The notes under the pieces were generated by a model, which made no database searches, was not told where the DNA came from, and saw nothing but the letters and a program-made list of their open reading frames with translations. From NCBI GenBank assembly GCA_028703445.1, contig JAQVMW010000006.1, forward strand, positions 29,702 through 93,701: a stretch of 64,000 nucleotides of DNA, written 5' to 3'. Positions 50,813 through 58,648 of this stretch are shown one piece after another. The stretch is from Candidatus Peribacteraceae bacterium (lineage in GTDB: Bacteria; Patescibacteriota; Gracilibacteria; Peribacterales; Peribacteraceae). The position numbers and the translations under genes were made by a program. Position 1 is the stretch's first letter. Every line of letters starts with the position of its first letter.

Positions 50813-50990
50813 GGGAGTTTGTGTGGAAGAAATCGAGACATTGTAGCGGTTTTTGGGTTTTGGGTCAAACGAGCTCAAAAATATGACGAGCGGGAATAGA
50901 CGAAGAAAGCGCATGGATGAGCGGAAAAAGTTGTCTTTATTGGATAGTACAAACGGCGTCTGGCAGGAAACTCCTGCCAGACGCCTGGCT

Positions 50991-51788
50991 TCACAGTATC
51001 GACGGAGCGGAGCTCACTTCGAGCCCAATCCCGATGCGGTCACTGGACACATGGTCTTGCCACGTATCGATGCAGATACCGACGCCACGAGCGTGTACGT
51101 CGTACCCCGCGGTAACCCTCCTCTCTTCCGATACCAGGACCGTGTCACTGGTACGGACAATCGTTCCGTAGAAGTGCCTCGTTCCATGAAAGAGTTTCAA
51201 CATCAACAGAGCGAACACCGTTCTCCGCGCGGAGGGGATCAACAGGTCTCCCTCCTCCTTTCTTTTCCTGTCCTGCTCTGCGAATTGACACCCTCTGAAG
51301 TAAAGATCCGTCGAGAGCAGAATCCATGCGGGAGGATCCTTGCGGCGCGCACACTCCCAATGCTCGTAGTGATGCTGGCCATGATAGAACTCCTGCGGGA
51401 TGAGTCGCCTCATCTGCAGAATCGAAAGGCCCGGATCGGCGATGAGTGCGAAATCGCCGACGGAACTTCCGCGACCACTGTAGCTTTCGAGCTTCTCCGA
51501 CGAGAAAGGCACGTTTTCCAGGCTGGCAAGCGCCTTTTCGCTGAAGGGAAGCCCCGTGTACGCCTGAATGGCCGCGGGGTGGTAGAAGCGAAAGTTCCCG
51601 ATAGCCTCGCGGGATCGGCGCTGGGAGTAGGTCTCCTTCCACCAGATAAAGTCCCAGTAACGATTGGCACACTTGCGCAGTTCATCCATGAGCGGCGGTG
51701 TTTTTGAGTACAACTCGATTGCATGGCTGTTGATCTCTGCATGTGCGAAGAACGCAGCTGCCAGATCCACACTGATCGAAAACGTCAT
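50991..51788 (-). CDS. Hypothetical protein, 265 residues
   Basis: Soluble protein from ATG 51788, which has GGAGG 6-7 nt upstream. Contains aromatic-rich segments ('CANRYWDFIWWKETYSQRR', 'EFYHGQHHYEHWECARRKD', 'KLFHGTRHFYGTIVRTSD') with several His that could bind a metal. No family recognised. The frame extends to 51905 but those codons look non-coding. Confidence 0.65.
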   Translation of the reverse strand: MTFSISVDLAAAFFAHAEINSHAIELYSKTPPLMDELRKCANRYWDFIWWKETYSQRRSREAIGNFRFYHPAAIQAYTGLPFSEKALASLENVPFSSEKLESYSGRGSSVGDFALIADPGLSILQMRRLIPQEFYHGQHHYEHWECARRKDPPAWILLSTDLYFRGCQFAEQDRKRKEEGDLLIPSARRTVFALLMLKLFHGTRHFYGTIVRTSDTVLVSEERRVTAGYDVHARGVGICIDTWQDHVSSDRIGIGLEVSSAPSIL

Positions 51789-51975
51789 GACACACCTCCA
51801 TACACTGAAGCAGATGACCCCGAGCCGTGGGGTGGCGGACTTGCAACGCATATGAAGCAAGCGCAATACCAGCGTACATGGAGTTGGGCATGGCGCTTGC
51901 TTCACCGAAACACTGTGAAACGATGCTCTGAAAGAACACCAAATATCACTTAACTACCATAATACATTTCCGTCA

Positions 51976-51981
51976 ATATAA
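51976..51981 (+). promoter_or_regulatory. Possible -10 box upstream of galU
   Basis: TATAAT about 49 nt before the galU ATG, in an AT-rich intergenic space; unlike most genes here this would give a leader of about 40 nt. Confidence 0.35.
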
Positions 51982-52029
51982 TCGACTGATTTCCTTCCAA
52001 TCACTATCCTTGATCCAACGCACTCTTCC

Positions 52030-52860
52030 ATGAAGATCACTCAAGCCATTCTCCCCGTCGCGGGACTCGGCACGCGTTTCCTCCCGTGGACGAAAGCCGT
52101 GCCCAAAGAACTCCTCCCCCTCGGGAACCGCCCGATCATCGCCTATATCGCGGACGAGTGTCTGGAGGCCGGCATCAATGACATCTGTTTCGTGATCAGT
52201 CATGGCAAAGAGGCGATCGCGGAATACTTTTTCGAGAACCCCACGCTCGCCAAAGCACTCAAGAAACGCGGCAAGGAGCAGTTATTGGATTCGCTCGCAC
52301 GGTACAAAGACCTGCATGTGCACGTGGTCTATCAGGAAGAGATGCTGGGCGATGGTCACGCCATTCTGCAGGCGGCAGATTGGGTGAAGAGCGACACGGT
52401 CGCCGTGCTCTTCGGCGATGATCTCTTCGTCGGCGACAAGCCCGGCCTCGTGCAACTGATCAAAGCCACCGCATCCATCCCCGAAAAGGAATTCGCACTG
52501 ATCGCCGTCGAGAATATTCCGCGCGAAAAGACGAACCGCTATGGCATCGTCGACATCGAGAAGACGATGCCCGGTCACTCACATTTGAAAAAAGTGAAAG
52601 GCCTCGTGGAAAAACCTGACCCCGTCAAAGCGCCATCGACACTTGGTATTGTAGGACGCTATTTAATCCCACACTCCGTGATCAAGTCGCTGCCGAAGGT
52701 CAAAGCCGGCAAAGACGGTGAAATCCGCCTGATCGACGCGCTCACCGCAAAACTGAAGACGCTGCCGATCTACGCGCTGGAATGCAGCGGTTCCCGCATC
52801 GATACGGGCACGCCGGAGGGGTATGCAAAAGCGGTTCAATTATTAGGACTGGTGTCGTAG
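52030..52860 (+). CDS. galU: UTP-glucose-1-phosphate uridylyltransferase
   Basis: 276 residues with the nucleotidyltransferase signature 'GLGTRFLPWTKAVPKELLPL', 'VVYQEEMLGDGHAILQA', 'VLFGDDLF' and 'GLVEKPDP'. Makes UDP-glucose for surface glycans, feeding the glycosyltransferases at 28924 and 62983. Confidence 0.96.
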   Translation: MKITQAILPVAGLGTRFLPWTKAVPKELLPLGNRPIIAYIADECLEAGINDICFVISHGKEAIAEYFFENPTLAKALKKRGKEQLLDSLARYKDLHVHVVYQEEMLGDGHAILQAADWVKSDTVAVLFGDDLFVGDKPGLVQLIKATASIPEKEFALIAVENIPREKTNRYGIVDIEKTMPGHSHLKKVKGLVEKPDPVKAPSTLGIVGRYLIPHSVIKSLPKVKAGKDGEIRLIDALTAKLKTLPIYALECSGSRIDTGTPEGYAKAVQLLGLVS

Positions 52861-52870
52861 TGAGTATGTT

Positions 52871-52998
52871 GAGAAAGGGAATAGGGAATAGAAATTCGGA
52901 CTTAGGAAGGCCTTCGAGAGATATGCCGAAAGGAAGTGGCGTTCTTCCTATGAGCCATAATGTCGAGCCTTAAGTCCTATTTCCGATTCCCTAGTTCC
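52871..52998. repeat. Facing degenerate repeats after galU
   Basis: Left arm GGGAATAGGGAATAG...GGACTTAGG (about 52876-52912), right arm CCTTAAGTCC...GATTCCCTAG (about 52968-52996); the arms are near inverted copies about 55 bp apart. Same class as the elements at 126, 28808 and 62884. Confidence 0.6.
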
Positions 52999-53377
52999 GA
53001 CACTCGTACCCGAACGGCGGCACGCGATCGTAGCGCGAGAAGGTGTAGTTGCCGCACGCGGCAAGTTCCTGCGGCGTGGGCTCCTCTTGGTAATCGGCCG
53101 GAGCAGGAAACGCATGGTACGTCTTGTAGTAATTCCGACGAAAGTAGGAGTGGAGCGCAAAGCTCTTCGCCCGCGACGGGAGCGTGTAGTAAAAGAGGGT
53201 GGGATCGTAGAACGCATCATCCACAAATCCGCCATTGGTCTGCTGCAGCCAGTCCAAGTCCCAGTCGGTGCGGTAGTTGGAAGAAGACGCCTGTGCCGGA
53301 ACGACGGAGAGGAAAGAGCAAACAGCAACGGCGAATGCCGAGACTGCGAAGTGTGAACGGGAGGAGAGTGGTGCCAT
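52991..53377 (-). CDS. Small secreted hypothetical protein
   Basis: 128 residues: signal peptide ('FAVSAFAVAVCSFLSVVPAQA'), then a Tyr/Phe/Asp-rich mature part ('DWDLDWLQQTNGGFVDDAFY', 'LHSYFRRNYYKTYHAF') with two Cys near the end. No family recognised. It has one of the clearest promoters in the window. Confidence 0.75.
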   Translation of the reverse strand: MAPLSSRSHFAVSAFAVAVCSFLSVVPAQASSSNYRTDWDLDWLQQTNGGFVDDAFYDPTLFYYTLPSRAKSFALHSYFRRNYYKTYHAFPAPADYQEEPTPQELAACGNYTFSRYDRVPPFGYECRN

Positions 53378-53384
53378 AGCGAGC

Positions 53385-53413
53385 TATTGTGAATTATTTT
53401 TTGGGAATGTCAA
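53385..53413 (-). promoter_or_regulatory. Full promoter of the secreted protein gene
   Basis: On the minus strand: -35 TTGACA (53408-53413), 17-bp spacer, -10 ACAATA (53385-53390), then 7 nt to the ATG at 53377. Consensus spacing with a leaderless start. Confidence 0.65.
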
Positions 53414-53471
53414 TAATCCTTTGCATTATTTGTCAGGGGGGTTCTCCCTTAATAAGAGCAATAGAAGCGGA

Positions 53472-53540
53472 TTAAAGCTCCTTTCTGGGCAAGTCGATCT
53501 CATCCCGCAAATCAGCTGCTTTTTCAAATTCCAAGTTCGC
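53472..53540 (-). pseudogene. Detached second copy of the uvrB 3' end
   Basis: Reads ANLEFEKAADLRDEIDL, identical to UvrB's last helix over 17 residues, then PRKEL and a TAA. It lies about 40 bp after the uvrB stop in a different frame. Of the 17 shared codons nine differ, all silently, so this is not a recent duplication but a diverged allele of the same coding end. A hairpin element (CGACTCCGCTCAGGGTGGCG) separates the two copies. Confidence 0.75.
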
Positions 53541-53581
53541 CGCCCATTCGACTCCGCTCAGGGTGGCGGCCCGTTTCCCTA

Positions 53582-55555
53582 TTACTCTTTCTTGAGCAGA
53601 TCAATTTCATCGCGAAGGTCAGCTGCTTTTTCGAATTCCAAATTCGCCGAAGCGATCTCCATCTGCGCTTCCAGTCCCTCAAGGAAACGCTTCTTCTCAT
53701 CTTTGGGGATCTTCATGGGATCGCGGTGCGGATGCTTGAGTGCGGCCTTGGAATGGGCTTCGGCGATATCCTTCACGGCCTTCTCGATGGTCTTTGGGGT
53801 GATGCCGTGCTTCACGTTGTACGCCTCCTGAATCGTCCGACGGCGATTCGTTTCGTCGATGGCCTGTTTCATGGCATCTGTCATCTTGTCGCCATACAGC
53901 GTCACATGGCCGTGGACGTTTCTGGCACAACGGCCGATGGTTTGGATGAGCGCGTCACGCGAGCGTAAAAAGCCCTGCTTGTCGGCGTCGAGAATGCCGA
54001 TGAAGCTCACTTCCGGCAGGTCCAACCCCTCGCGCAGCAGGTTGATGCCCACCAACACATCGATCTCGCCGGTACGGAGCTGCCGCAGAATCTCGATGCG
54101 CTCCATGGTCTCGATGTCGCTGTGCAGGTAACGCACTTTGAGATCGGCATCCTGCAGGAATTGCGTGAGATCCTCGGCCATCTTCTTGGTGAGCGTCGTC
54201 AGGAGTACGCGCTCACGGCGCTTGAGCGTCTGCTGGATCTCTGCCATCACGTCATCGATCTGGTGCTTCGAGGGTTTGACGGTCACTGGCGGATCGAGAA
54301 GCCCCGTCGGACGGATGATCTGCTCCACAAGCCCCTGCTTGGGTGTGTTCTTGAACTCGTATTTTCCGGGAGTTGCTGAAACGTAGATGGCCTGATGAAC
54401 GTGCGTCTCGAACTCGTCGAACTTGAGCGGGCGGTTGTCGTGCGCGCTTGGGAGCCGGAAGCCGAAATCCACCAGCGTCTGCTTGCGGCTGAAGTTGCCC
54501 TCGTGCATTCCTCCGATCTGCGGGATCGTGATGTGCGACTCGTCCACGATCAGCAAAAAATCCTTGGGGAAGTAGTCGAGCAGGGTCGAGGGCGGCGTGC
54601 CGGGAGCTTTCTCCTCCAGGTAGCGGACATAGTTCTCGATGCCGGTGCAGTACCCGGTCTCTTTGAGCATCTCGACGTCGTACTCCGTGCGCGTGCGGAT
54701 GCGCTCGGCCTTGGCGTACTCCTTCACCTCAAGGAATTTCTTTTCCTGAATCTTCATGTCTTCGAGAATCGCGGCGGTCGCGCGGTCGATCTTCTCTTTC
54801 GTCGTCACGTTGTGCGCGGCGGGAAAGATCGTCACCTCGTCGAGCTTCTTCACGAGCTCGCCCGTGAAGCTGTCGACCTCTTCAATGGAATCAATCTCGT
54901 CGAACGGGAGCTCCAGCCGGATCGCCGTGTCGCCGCCGGGCGGGAAGATCTCGACCGTGTCGCCCAAGACATGGAACATGCCTTGCTTGAATTCGATGCC
55001 GCTCCTGCGGTACTGGATGTCCGTGAGGCGCCGCAGGAGCGTATCACGCTGAATCGGCTGTCCCTTATCCAGATGAATCGCCAGCGCCTCGTAATCCTTC
55101 ACGCTGCCGAGACCGTAGATGCACGACACCGACGCGACGATGAGCACATCCTTGCGCGTGAGCAGATTCATGGTCGCCGCGTGGCGGAACTTGTCGATCT
55201 CTTCGTTGATGCTGGCGTCCTTCTCGATGTAGGTGTCGGTCGAGGGCAAGTACGCCTCCGGTTGGTAGTAATCGTAGTACGAGACGAAGTAGCTGATGGC
55301 ATTGTCGGGGAAAAACTCCCGGAACTCGCTGCAGAGCTGCGCGGCCAAGGTCTTGTTGTGCGCGAGGACGAGCGTCGGGCGCTGCAACGCGGTGATGATA
55401 TTGGCCATGGTGAATGTCTTACCGGTGCCGGTGGCGCCGAGCAGGGTTTGGTGCCGTTCTCCCTTCTCGATGTTCTCGATGAGCTTTGCAATTGCTCTCG
55501 GCTGATCACCGGTTGGCTTGAAGGGCGCCACTAATCTGAATGGCTGATCTTTCAT
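53582..55555 (-). CDS. uvrB: Excinuclease ABC subunit B
   Basis: 657 residues, the damage-verifying helicase-like subunit of nucleotide excision repair. Walker A 'GATGTGKT' (40-47), beta-hairpin 'SYFVSYYDYYQPEAYLP', DEAD-like 'LLIVDESH', motif VI 'QTIGRCARN', and the C-terminal UVR helix 'ASANLEFEKAADLRDEIDLL'. A second copy of that helix's coding end lies downstream. CACATT ends 9 nt before the ATG; a TCGCGA palindrome is just upstream. Confidence 0.97.
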   Translation of the reverse strand: MKDQPFRLVAPFKPTGDQPRAIAKLIENIEKGERHQTLLGATGTGKTFTMANIITALQRPTLVLAHNKTLAAQLCSEFREFFPDNAISYFVSYYDYYQPEAYLPSTDTYIEKDASINEEIDKFRHAATMNLLTRKDVLIVASVSCIYGLGSVKDYEALAIHLDKGQPIQRDTLLRRLTDIQYRRSGIEFKQGMFHVLGDTVEIFPPGGDTAIRLELPFDEIDSIEEVDSFTGELVKKLDEVTIFPAAHNVTTKEKIDRATAAILEDMKIQEKKFLEVKEYAKAERIRTRTEYDVEMLKETGYCTGIENYVRYLEEKAPGTPPSTLLDYFPKDFLLIVDESHITIPQIGGMHEGNFSRKQTLVDFGFRLPSAHDNRPLKFDEFETHVHQAIYVSATPGKYEFKNTPKQGLVEQIIRPTGLLDPPVTVKPSKHQIDDVMAEIQQTLKRRERVLLTTLTKKMAEDLTQFLQDADLKVRYLHSDIETMERIEILRQLRTGEIDVLVGINLLREGLDLPEVSFIGILDADKQGFLRSRDALIQTIGRCARNVHGHVTLYGDKMTDAMKQAIDETNRRRTIQEAYNVKHGITPKTIEKAVKDIAEAHSKAALKHPHRDPMKIPKDEKKRFLEGLEAQMEIASANLEFEKAADLRDEIDLLKKE

Positions 55556-55582
55556 AGAGTCGCGAATGTGGGGGTGCCACGA

Positions 55583-55608
55583 GGCACGGCGGTCGCGACT
55601 GCCGTGCC
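55583..55608. repeat. TCGCGA-centred palindrome upstream of uvrB
   Basis: GGCACGGCGGTCGCGACTGCCGTGCC, one G/T wobble from perfect. Compared with 5193-5218 the outer and inner pairs differ on both arms, so pairing is kept. It lies 28-53 bp upstream of the uvrB start and could influence its promoter. Confidence 0.65.
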
Positions 55609-55757
55609 GAGCCGGAAGGGAATGTCCTTTGGCATGTCAGGGTAGTGTACCCGATGAATCCTTCTTTTCCAGAGGCTCCCCCCATTAAGATCATTTTTTC
55701 CGCGTGGCTTTTCTCTGTCTTGTTCTCCCCTCTGCTTGACAGGGGCTTTTCACAGCG

Positions 55758-55763
55758 TAGATT
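55758..55763 (+). promoter_or_regulatory. -10 box of the gene at 55772
   Basis: TAGATT ends 8 nt before ATG 55772. Confidence 0.4.
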
Positions 55764-55771
55764 CGCCCTCC

Positions 55772-56053
55772 ATGGAAACGCGCGAAAAATCCATTCTCCG
55801 GGTGAACGACGAACGGTTTGATCTCCCCGAAGTGCTGCACGGCAGCAACCATATTCACACCGCCGTCACCCACGGAAAAGAGTACATCAACGTTTCGATT
55901 GAGGACGCGTGCTTCGACTTCGGTCATGCCGCCATGCAGCTGCTCCTGCGGCGATTGAGCGACACGAGCCGGAACGGAGAGAGAGCAGACCCCATCGTGC
56001 GACAGGCCTTTGACGAGCTCCAACGACATTTCGAGAGCAACGTACGAGACTGA
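55772..56053 (+). CDS. Hypothetical protein, 93 residues
   Basis: Soluble protein 'METREKSILRVNDERFDLPE', with 'HIHTAVTHGKEYINVSIEDA' and a C-terminal helix 'VRQAFDELQRHFESNV'. Two His-containing turns could be functional but no family is recognised. ATG 55772 is supported by the -10 box; the frame opens at 55736. Confidence 0.6.
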   Translation: METREKSILRVNDERFDLPEVLHGSNHIHTAVTHGKEYINVSIEDACFDFGHAAMQLLLRRLSDTSRNGERADPIVRQAFDELQRHFESNVRD

Positions 56054-56070
56054 CGCTCTTTTCTTGCCGC

Positions 56071-56475
56071 TCAACTGGCAGTAGTTCCCCGGCGCTTGCG
56101 CATGTACAGGTCGGATCTCTTGGCGAGAAGATGCCCGTTCATTTTCTTACATCCTGTCCGCAGGTAATCCAATTTCTTTCCCGCCAGATCGAAGAGGAAA
56201 TCGGCTCTTTCCGTATCATGACAGAGTTGTCGCCAGTGGGTACGAAGTTCTTCTGCATCCGAAAATTCATCCGTTGTTCCCGGCACCGGCTTCAGGAGTT
56301 CCTCGAATACTTCGTTGAAATCGGATGCTGTTAGGATATGAGTCGTCCTCTCGATGACGCGTGTGCGCGCAATCATGCGCCCGATTTCCGTTGCCGTTGC
56401 CCGATCGTTCCTGGAAAATACTTCAGGATCCTTGAGGGCGTGGTCTAAACGGAATTTCTCGGAGAAACGGCTCAT
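56071..56475 (-). CDS. Hypothetical helical protein, 134 residues
   Basis: Polar, largely helical ('ATEIGRMIARTRVIERTTHI', 'DAEELRTHWRQLCHDTERAD') with a very basic C-terminus 'KRSDLYMRKRRG'. No family recognised. Convergent with the gene at 55772 and divergent from serS. Confidence 0.6.
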   Translation of the reverse strand: MSRFSEKFRLDHALKDPEVFSRNDRATATEIGRMIARTRVIERTTHILTASDFNEVFEELLKPVPGTTDEFSDAEELRTHWRQLCHDTERADFLFDLAGKKLDYLRTGCKKMNGHLLAKRSDLYMRKRRGTTAS

Positions 56476-56540
56476 ATGAGTACTAAATTTCTATTCGTTT
56501 CGTTTGTCAAACACTTGTACGGGATTAGTCTTCCCTCCGC

Positions 56541-56546
56541 TACACT
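56541..56546 (+). promoter_or_regulatory. -10 box of serS
   Basis: TACACT ends 7 nt before ATG 56554 and selects it over the longer frame from 56476. Confidence 0.5.
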
Positions 56547-56553
56547 CTTCGTC

Positions 56554-57858
56554 ATGATTGACCTCAATGACCTCCGCAAGCAGCCCGACGTCTATCAGGA
56601 CGCCGCTGACAAGAAGAACATCAAAATTTCGGTGAAGGAGTTTCTGAAGCTCGATGAGTACCGGAGGGAACTGCAGAAGATGACCGACGAGATGCGCGCG
56701 CGTCAGAACTCTGCCAATAAGCGCATCCCGGGGCTGAAAGGGAAAGAGAAGGAAACGGCGCTCGAGGAAATGAAAGAGCTCTCGGAGGAACTGAAGCACC
56801 GTTTAAATGAACTGCAGCAGACCGAGGAAACATGGATGCAGCTCCAGCTCATGCTCCCGTCTCTTCCGCACCCGCGCGTGCCGGTGGGCAAGGGCGAAAA
56901 GGATAACGTGGAGGTGAAGAAGTGGGGCGATCCGAAAAAGTTATTGAAGGTGAAGGAGCCGAAAGACCATGTCACGCTGGGCGAAGCTTTGGACATCATC
57001 GACATCCCGCGCGGGGTCAAGCTGGCCGGGGCGCGCAGTTACTTTTTGAAGGGAGATGGCGCACGGCTCCACCGTGCGGTGCTGCAACTCGCCTTGGATC
57101 ACCTGGGAAAGAAGGGCTGGGTCCACTTCACGCCGCCGTACATGGCGAACTGGGATTGCCTCATGGGCACGGGGTTCTTTCCGGGCGCAGAGGAGCAGAC
57201 GTACGCCGTCGGGGCGCAGGAGAAGCGCGGCGAAAAGATCGCGCCGGATGACTATTACATGATCGGCACGTCAGAAGTCTCGGTCGCAAGCTACCACAAG
57301 GATGAAGTGCTGAAGGAGAATGACCTGCCCAAGCGCTACGCGGGGTTTTCGCCCTGCTTCCGCCGGGAATCCGGCACGTACGGCAAGGATACGAAGGGTC
57401 TGTACCGCATCCACCAGTTCGACAAGGTGGAGCAGGTGGTGCTGTGCCCCGCAAACGTGGATATCGCTCTCGCCCTCTTCGAAGAGATCCGCACGAATGC
57501 GGAAGAGGTGCTGCAGATGCTCAACCTGCCGTACCGCGTGCTGGATATCTGCACGGGCGACATGGGCAAGGGCAAGGTCACCATGCAGGATATCGAAACG
57601 TACATGCCAAGCAGAAACTCCTACGGCGAAACGCACTCCTGCTCGTATTTGGGAGACTTTCAGGCACGTCGGCTCAACATCAAGTACGAAACGAAGAACG
57701 GTAAGAAACTCTTCGTCCACACGCTGAATAACACCTGCATCGCTTCCCCACGCATCCTGATTCCGCTGCTCGAGATGCATCAGAACGAGGATGGCTCCAT
57801 CACAATCCCCGAGGCGCTACGACCGTACATGGGGGGGCAGGAAAAAATACAATCTTGA
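56554..57858 (+). CDS. serS: Seryl-tRNA synthetase
   Basis: 434 residues: N-terminal coiled-coil arm (about 28-100) that grips the tRNA-Ser long variable arm, then the class II core with motif 2 'CFRRESGTYGKDTKGLYRIH' and motif 3 'LLEMHQNEDGSITIPEALRP'. The start 'MIDLNDLRKQPD' matches the family N-terminus. Confidence 0.97.
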   Translation: MIDLNDLRKQPDVYQDAADKKNIKISVKEFLKLDEYRRELQKMTDEMRARQNSANKRIPGLKGKEKETALEEMKELSEELKHRLNELQQTEETWMQLQLMLPSLPHPRVPVGKGEKDNVEVKKWGDPKKLLKVKEPKDHVTLGEALDIIDIPRGVKLAGARSYFLKGDGARLHRAVLQLALDHLGKKGWVHFTPPYMANWDCLMGTGFFPGAEEQTYAVGAQEKRGEKIAPDDYYMIGTSEVSVASYHKDEVLKENDLPKRYAGFSPCFRRESGTYGKDTKGLYRIHQFDKVEQVVLCPANVDIALALFEEIRTNAEEVLQMLNLPYRVLDICTGDMGKGKVTMQDIETYMPSRNSYGETHSCSYLGDFQARRLNIKYETKNGKKLFVHTLNNTCIASPRILIPLLEMHQNEDGSITIPEALRPYMGGQEKIQS

Positions 57859-57878
57859 TTAAAAATTCCCCCCTTTCT

Positions 57879-58142
57879 ATGCCTGAGATTCATTCGGATA
57901 CAGAAGTACAAGCACCAATACAGCTACAAGTAACCCACCATGGGAACAGATTACTTGCCGAGAACATTGCGTGCGCAGTTCATTCACAGGTGGACGGCAT
58001 GCAGTTTGGGCACGAGTGGACCCGCATGGCCGTTGCAGGGCAAAACGTGGAGGCTGTTCGAGATTTACTGAAGAAGTGGGGAGTACTCGAAAGCGACATC
58101 CAGGTACTTCCCGAAATCGGCAGCAGCAGTGCGTCAGAATGA
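57879..58142 (+). CDS. Hypothetical protein, 87 residues
   Basis: From ATG 57879: 'MPEIHSDTEVQAPIQLQVTH' and a mixed alpha/beta remainder ('RMAVAGQNVEAVRDLLKKWG'). Directly after serS and probably read through from it. A TTG at 57855 would overlap serS. No family recognised. Confidence 0.55.
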   Translation: MPEIHSDTEVQAPIQLQVTHHGNRLLAENIACAVHSQVDGMQFGHEWTRMAVAGQNVEAVRDLLKKWGVLESDIQVLPEIGSSSASE

Positions 58143-58257
58143 GGACGGGAGTGCCACGATTCCGGAAGTCCTCAGGCCATATATAAGGCAGAAAAGAATT
58201 GGGTTACTGCACGGTTTCAGTTTGAAATAGATCTGCCGAAGTTCTTTCGGAGGTTTC

Positions 58258-58285
58258 TTGACACACTTGTCATTACGCGTAATTT
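58258..58285 (+). promoter_or_regulatory. Promoter with central palindrome for the ncRNA candidate
   Basis: TTGACA (58258-58263), 16-bp spacer, TAATTT (58280-58285). The perfect palindrome ATTACGCGTAAT (58272-58283) spans spacer and -10 and looks like a repressor site. Confidence 0.55.
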
Positions 58286-58290
58286 AACAA

Positions 58291-58608
58291 ATGGATGTGG
58301 CTGATGCGCTCAGCGTGTCACCGCCTCCAAGCCCCAAGGGCATCCTCTCCATCCGGAGGGTTGCATGTCCTCACTCGTTCCGCATTCGCGGGACAAGGTG
58401 GGGCGCACCGCGGGAGTTTTCTCCTTCGGTGCGAATGTCACTTCTGCTCTCTTATCGCAAAGGAGCCGCTGATGTCCTGGTCCCTGATAAGGGGTCCTCC
58501 GGGACCCAGAAGTGCATTCCCCGACACGGATCGGGGAAGATAGTGCCTCCGCGTTAGCGGAGTTACCAAACCTCCTCTCCCTGCATTCGTGGGGAAAGGA
58601 GGTTTTTT
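58291..58608 (+). ncRNA. Candidate structured non-coding RNA with own promoter and terminator
   Basis: About 320 nt between a consensus-like promoter and an intrinsic terminator. Predicted elements in order: GTTCCGC-attc-GCGGGAC; GCACCG around GGGAG-tttt-CTCC closing with CGGTGC; a long-range stem GAATG(t)CACTTCTG with CAGAAGTGCATTC enclosing GCTC...GAGC and GGTCCC...GGGACC; CCCCGA...TCGGGG; CTCCGC-gtta-GCGGAG. The many tetraloop-like hairpins and long-range pairing argue for a functional RNA rather than the 88-codon frame that also begins at 58291. No RNase P, tmRNA, SRP or 6S signature found by eye. Confidence 0.6.
58568..58608 (+). terminator. Intrinsic terminator of the ncRNA candidate
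   Basis: AACCTCC (58569-58575) pairs with GGAGGTT (58598-58604), with CTCCC/GGGG inside, followed by TTTTTT. Confidence 0.8.
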
Positions 58609-58648
58609 ACTCCCATGTATTCCAACATCCGCTAGTCTTGCCTCCTTT

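Noticed and set aside
54395..55534. 379-codon plus-strand frame opposite uvrB
   Set aside because: It lies entirely antisense to a certain uvrB and is Arg/Leu/Val-rich in the way expected from a GC-rich complementary strand; no domain is visible.
58291..58557. 88-codon frame starting right after a promoter
   Set aside because: Starts at a leaderless-like distance from TAATTT, but the sequence is low quality as protein and the DNA is better explained by paired RNA structure. Kept only as an alternative.
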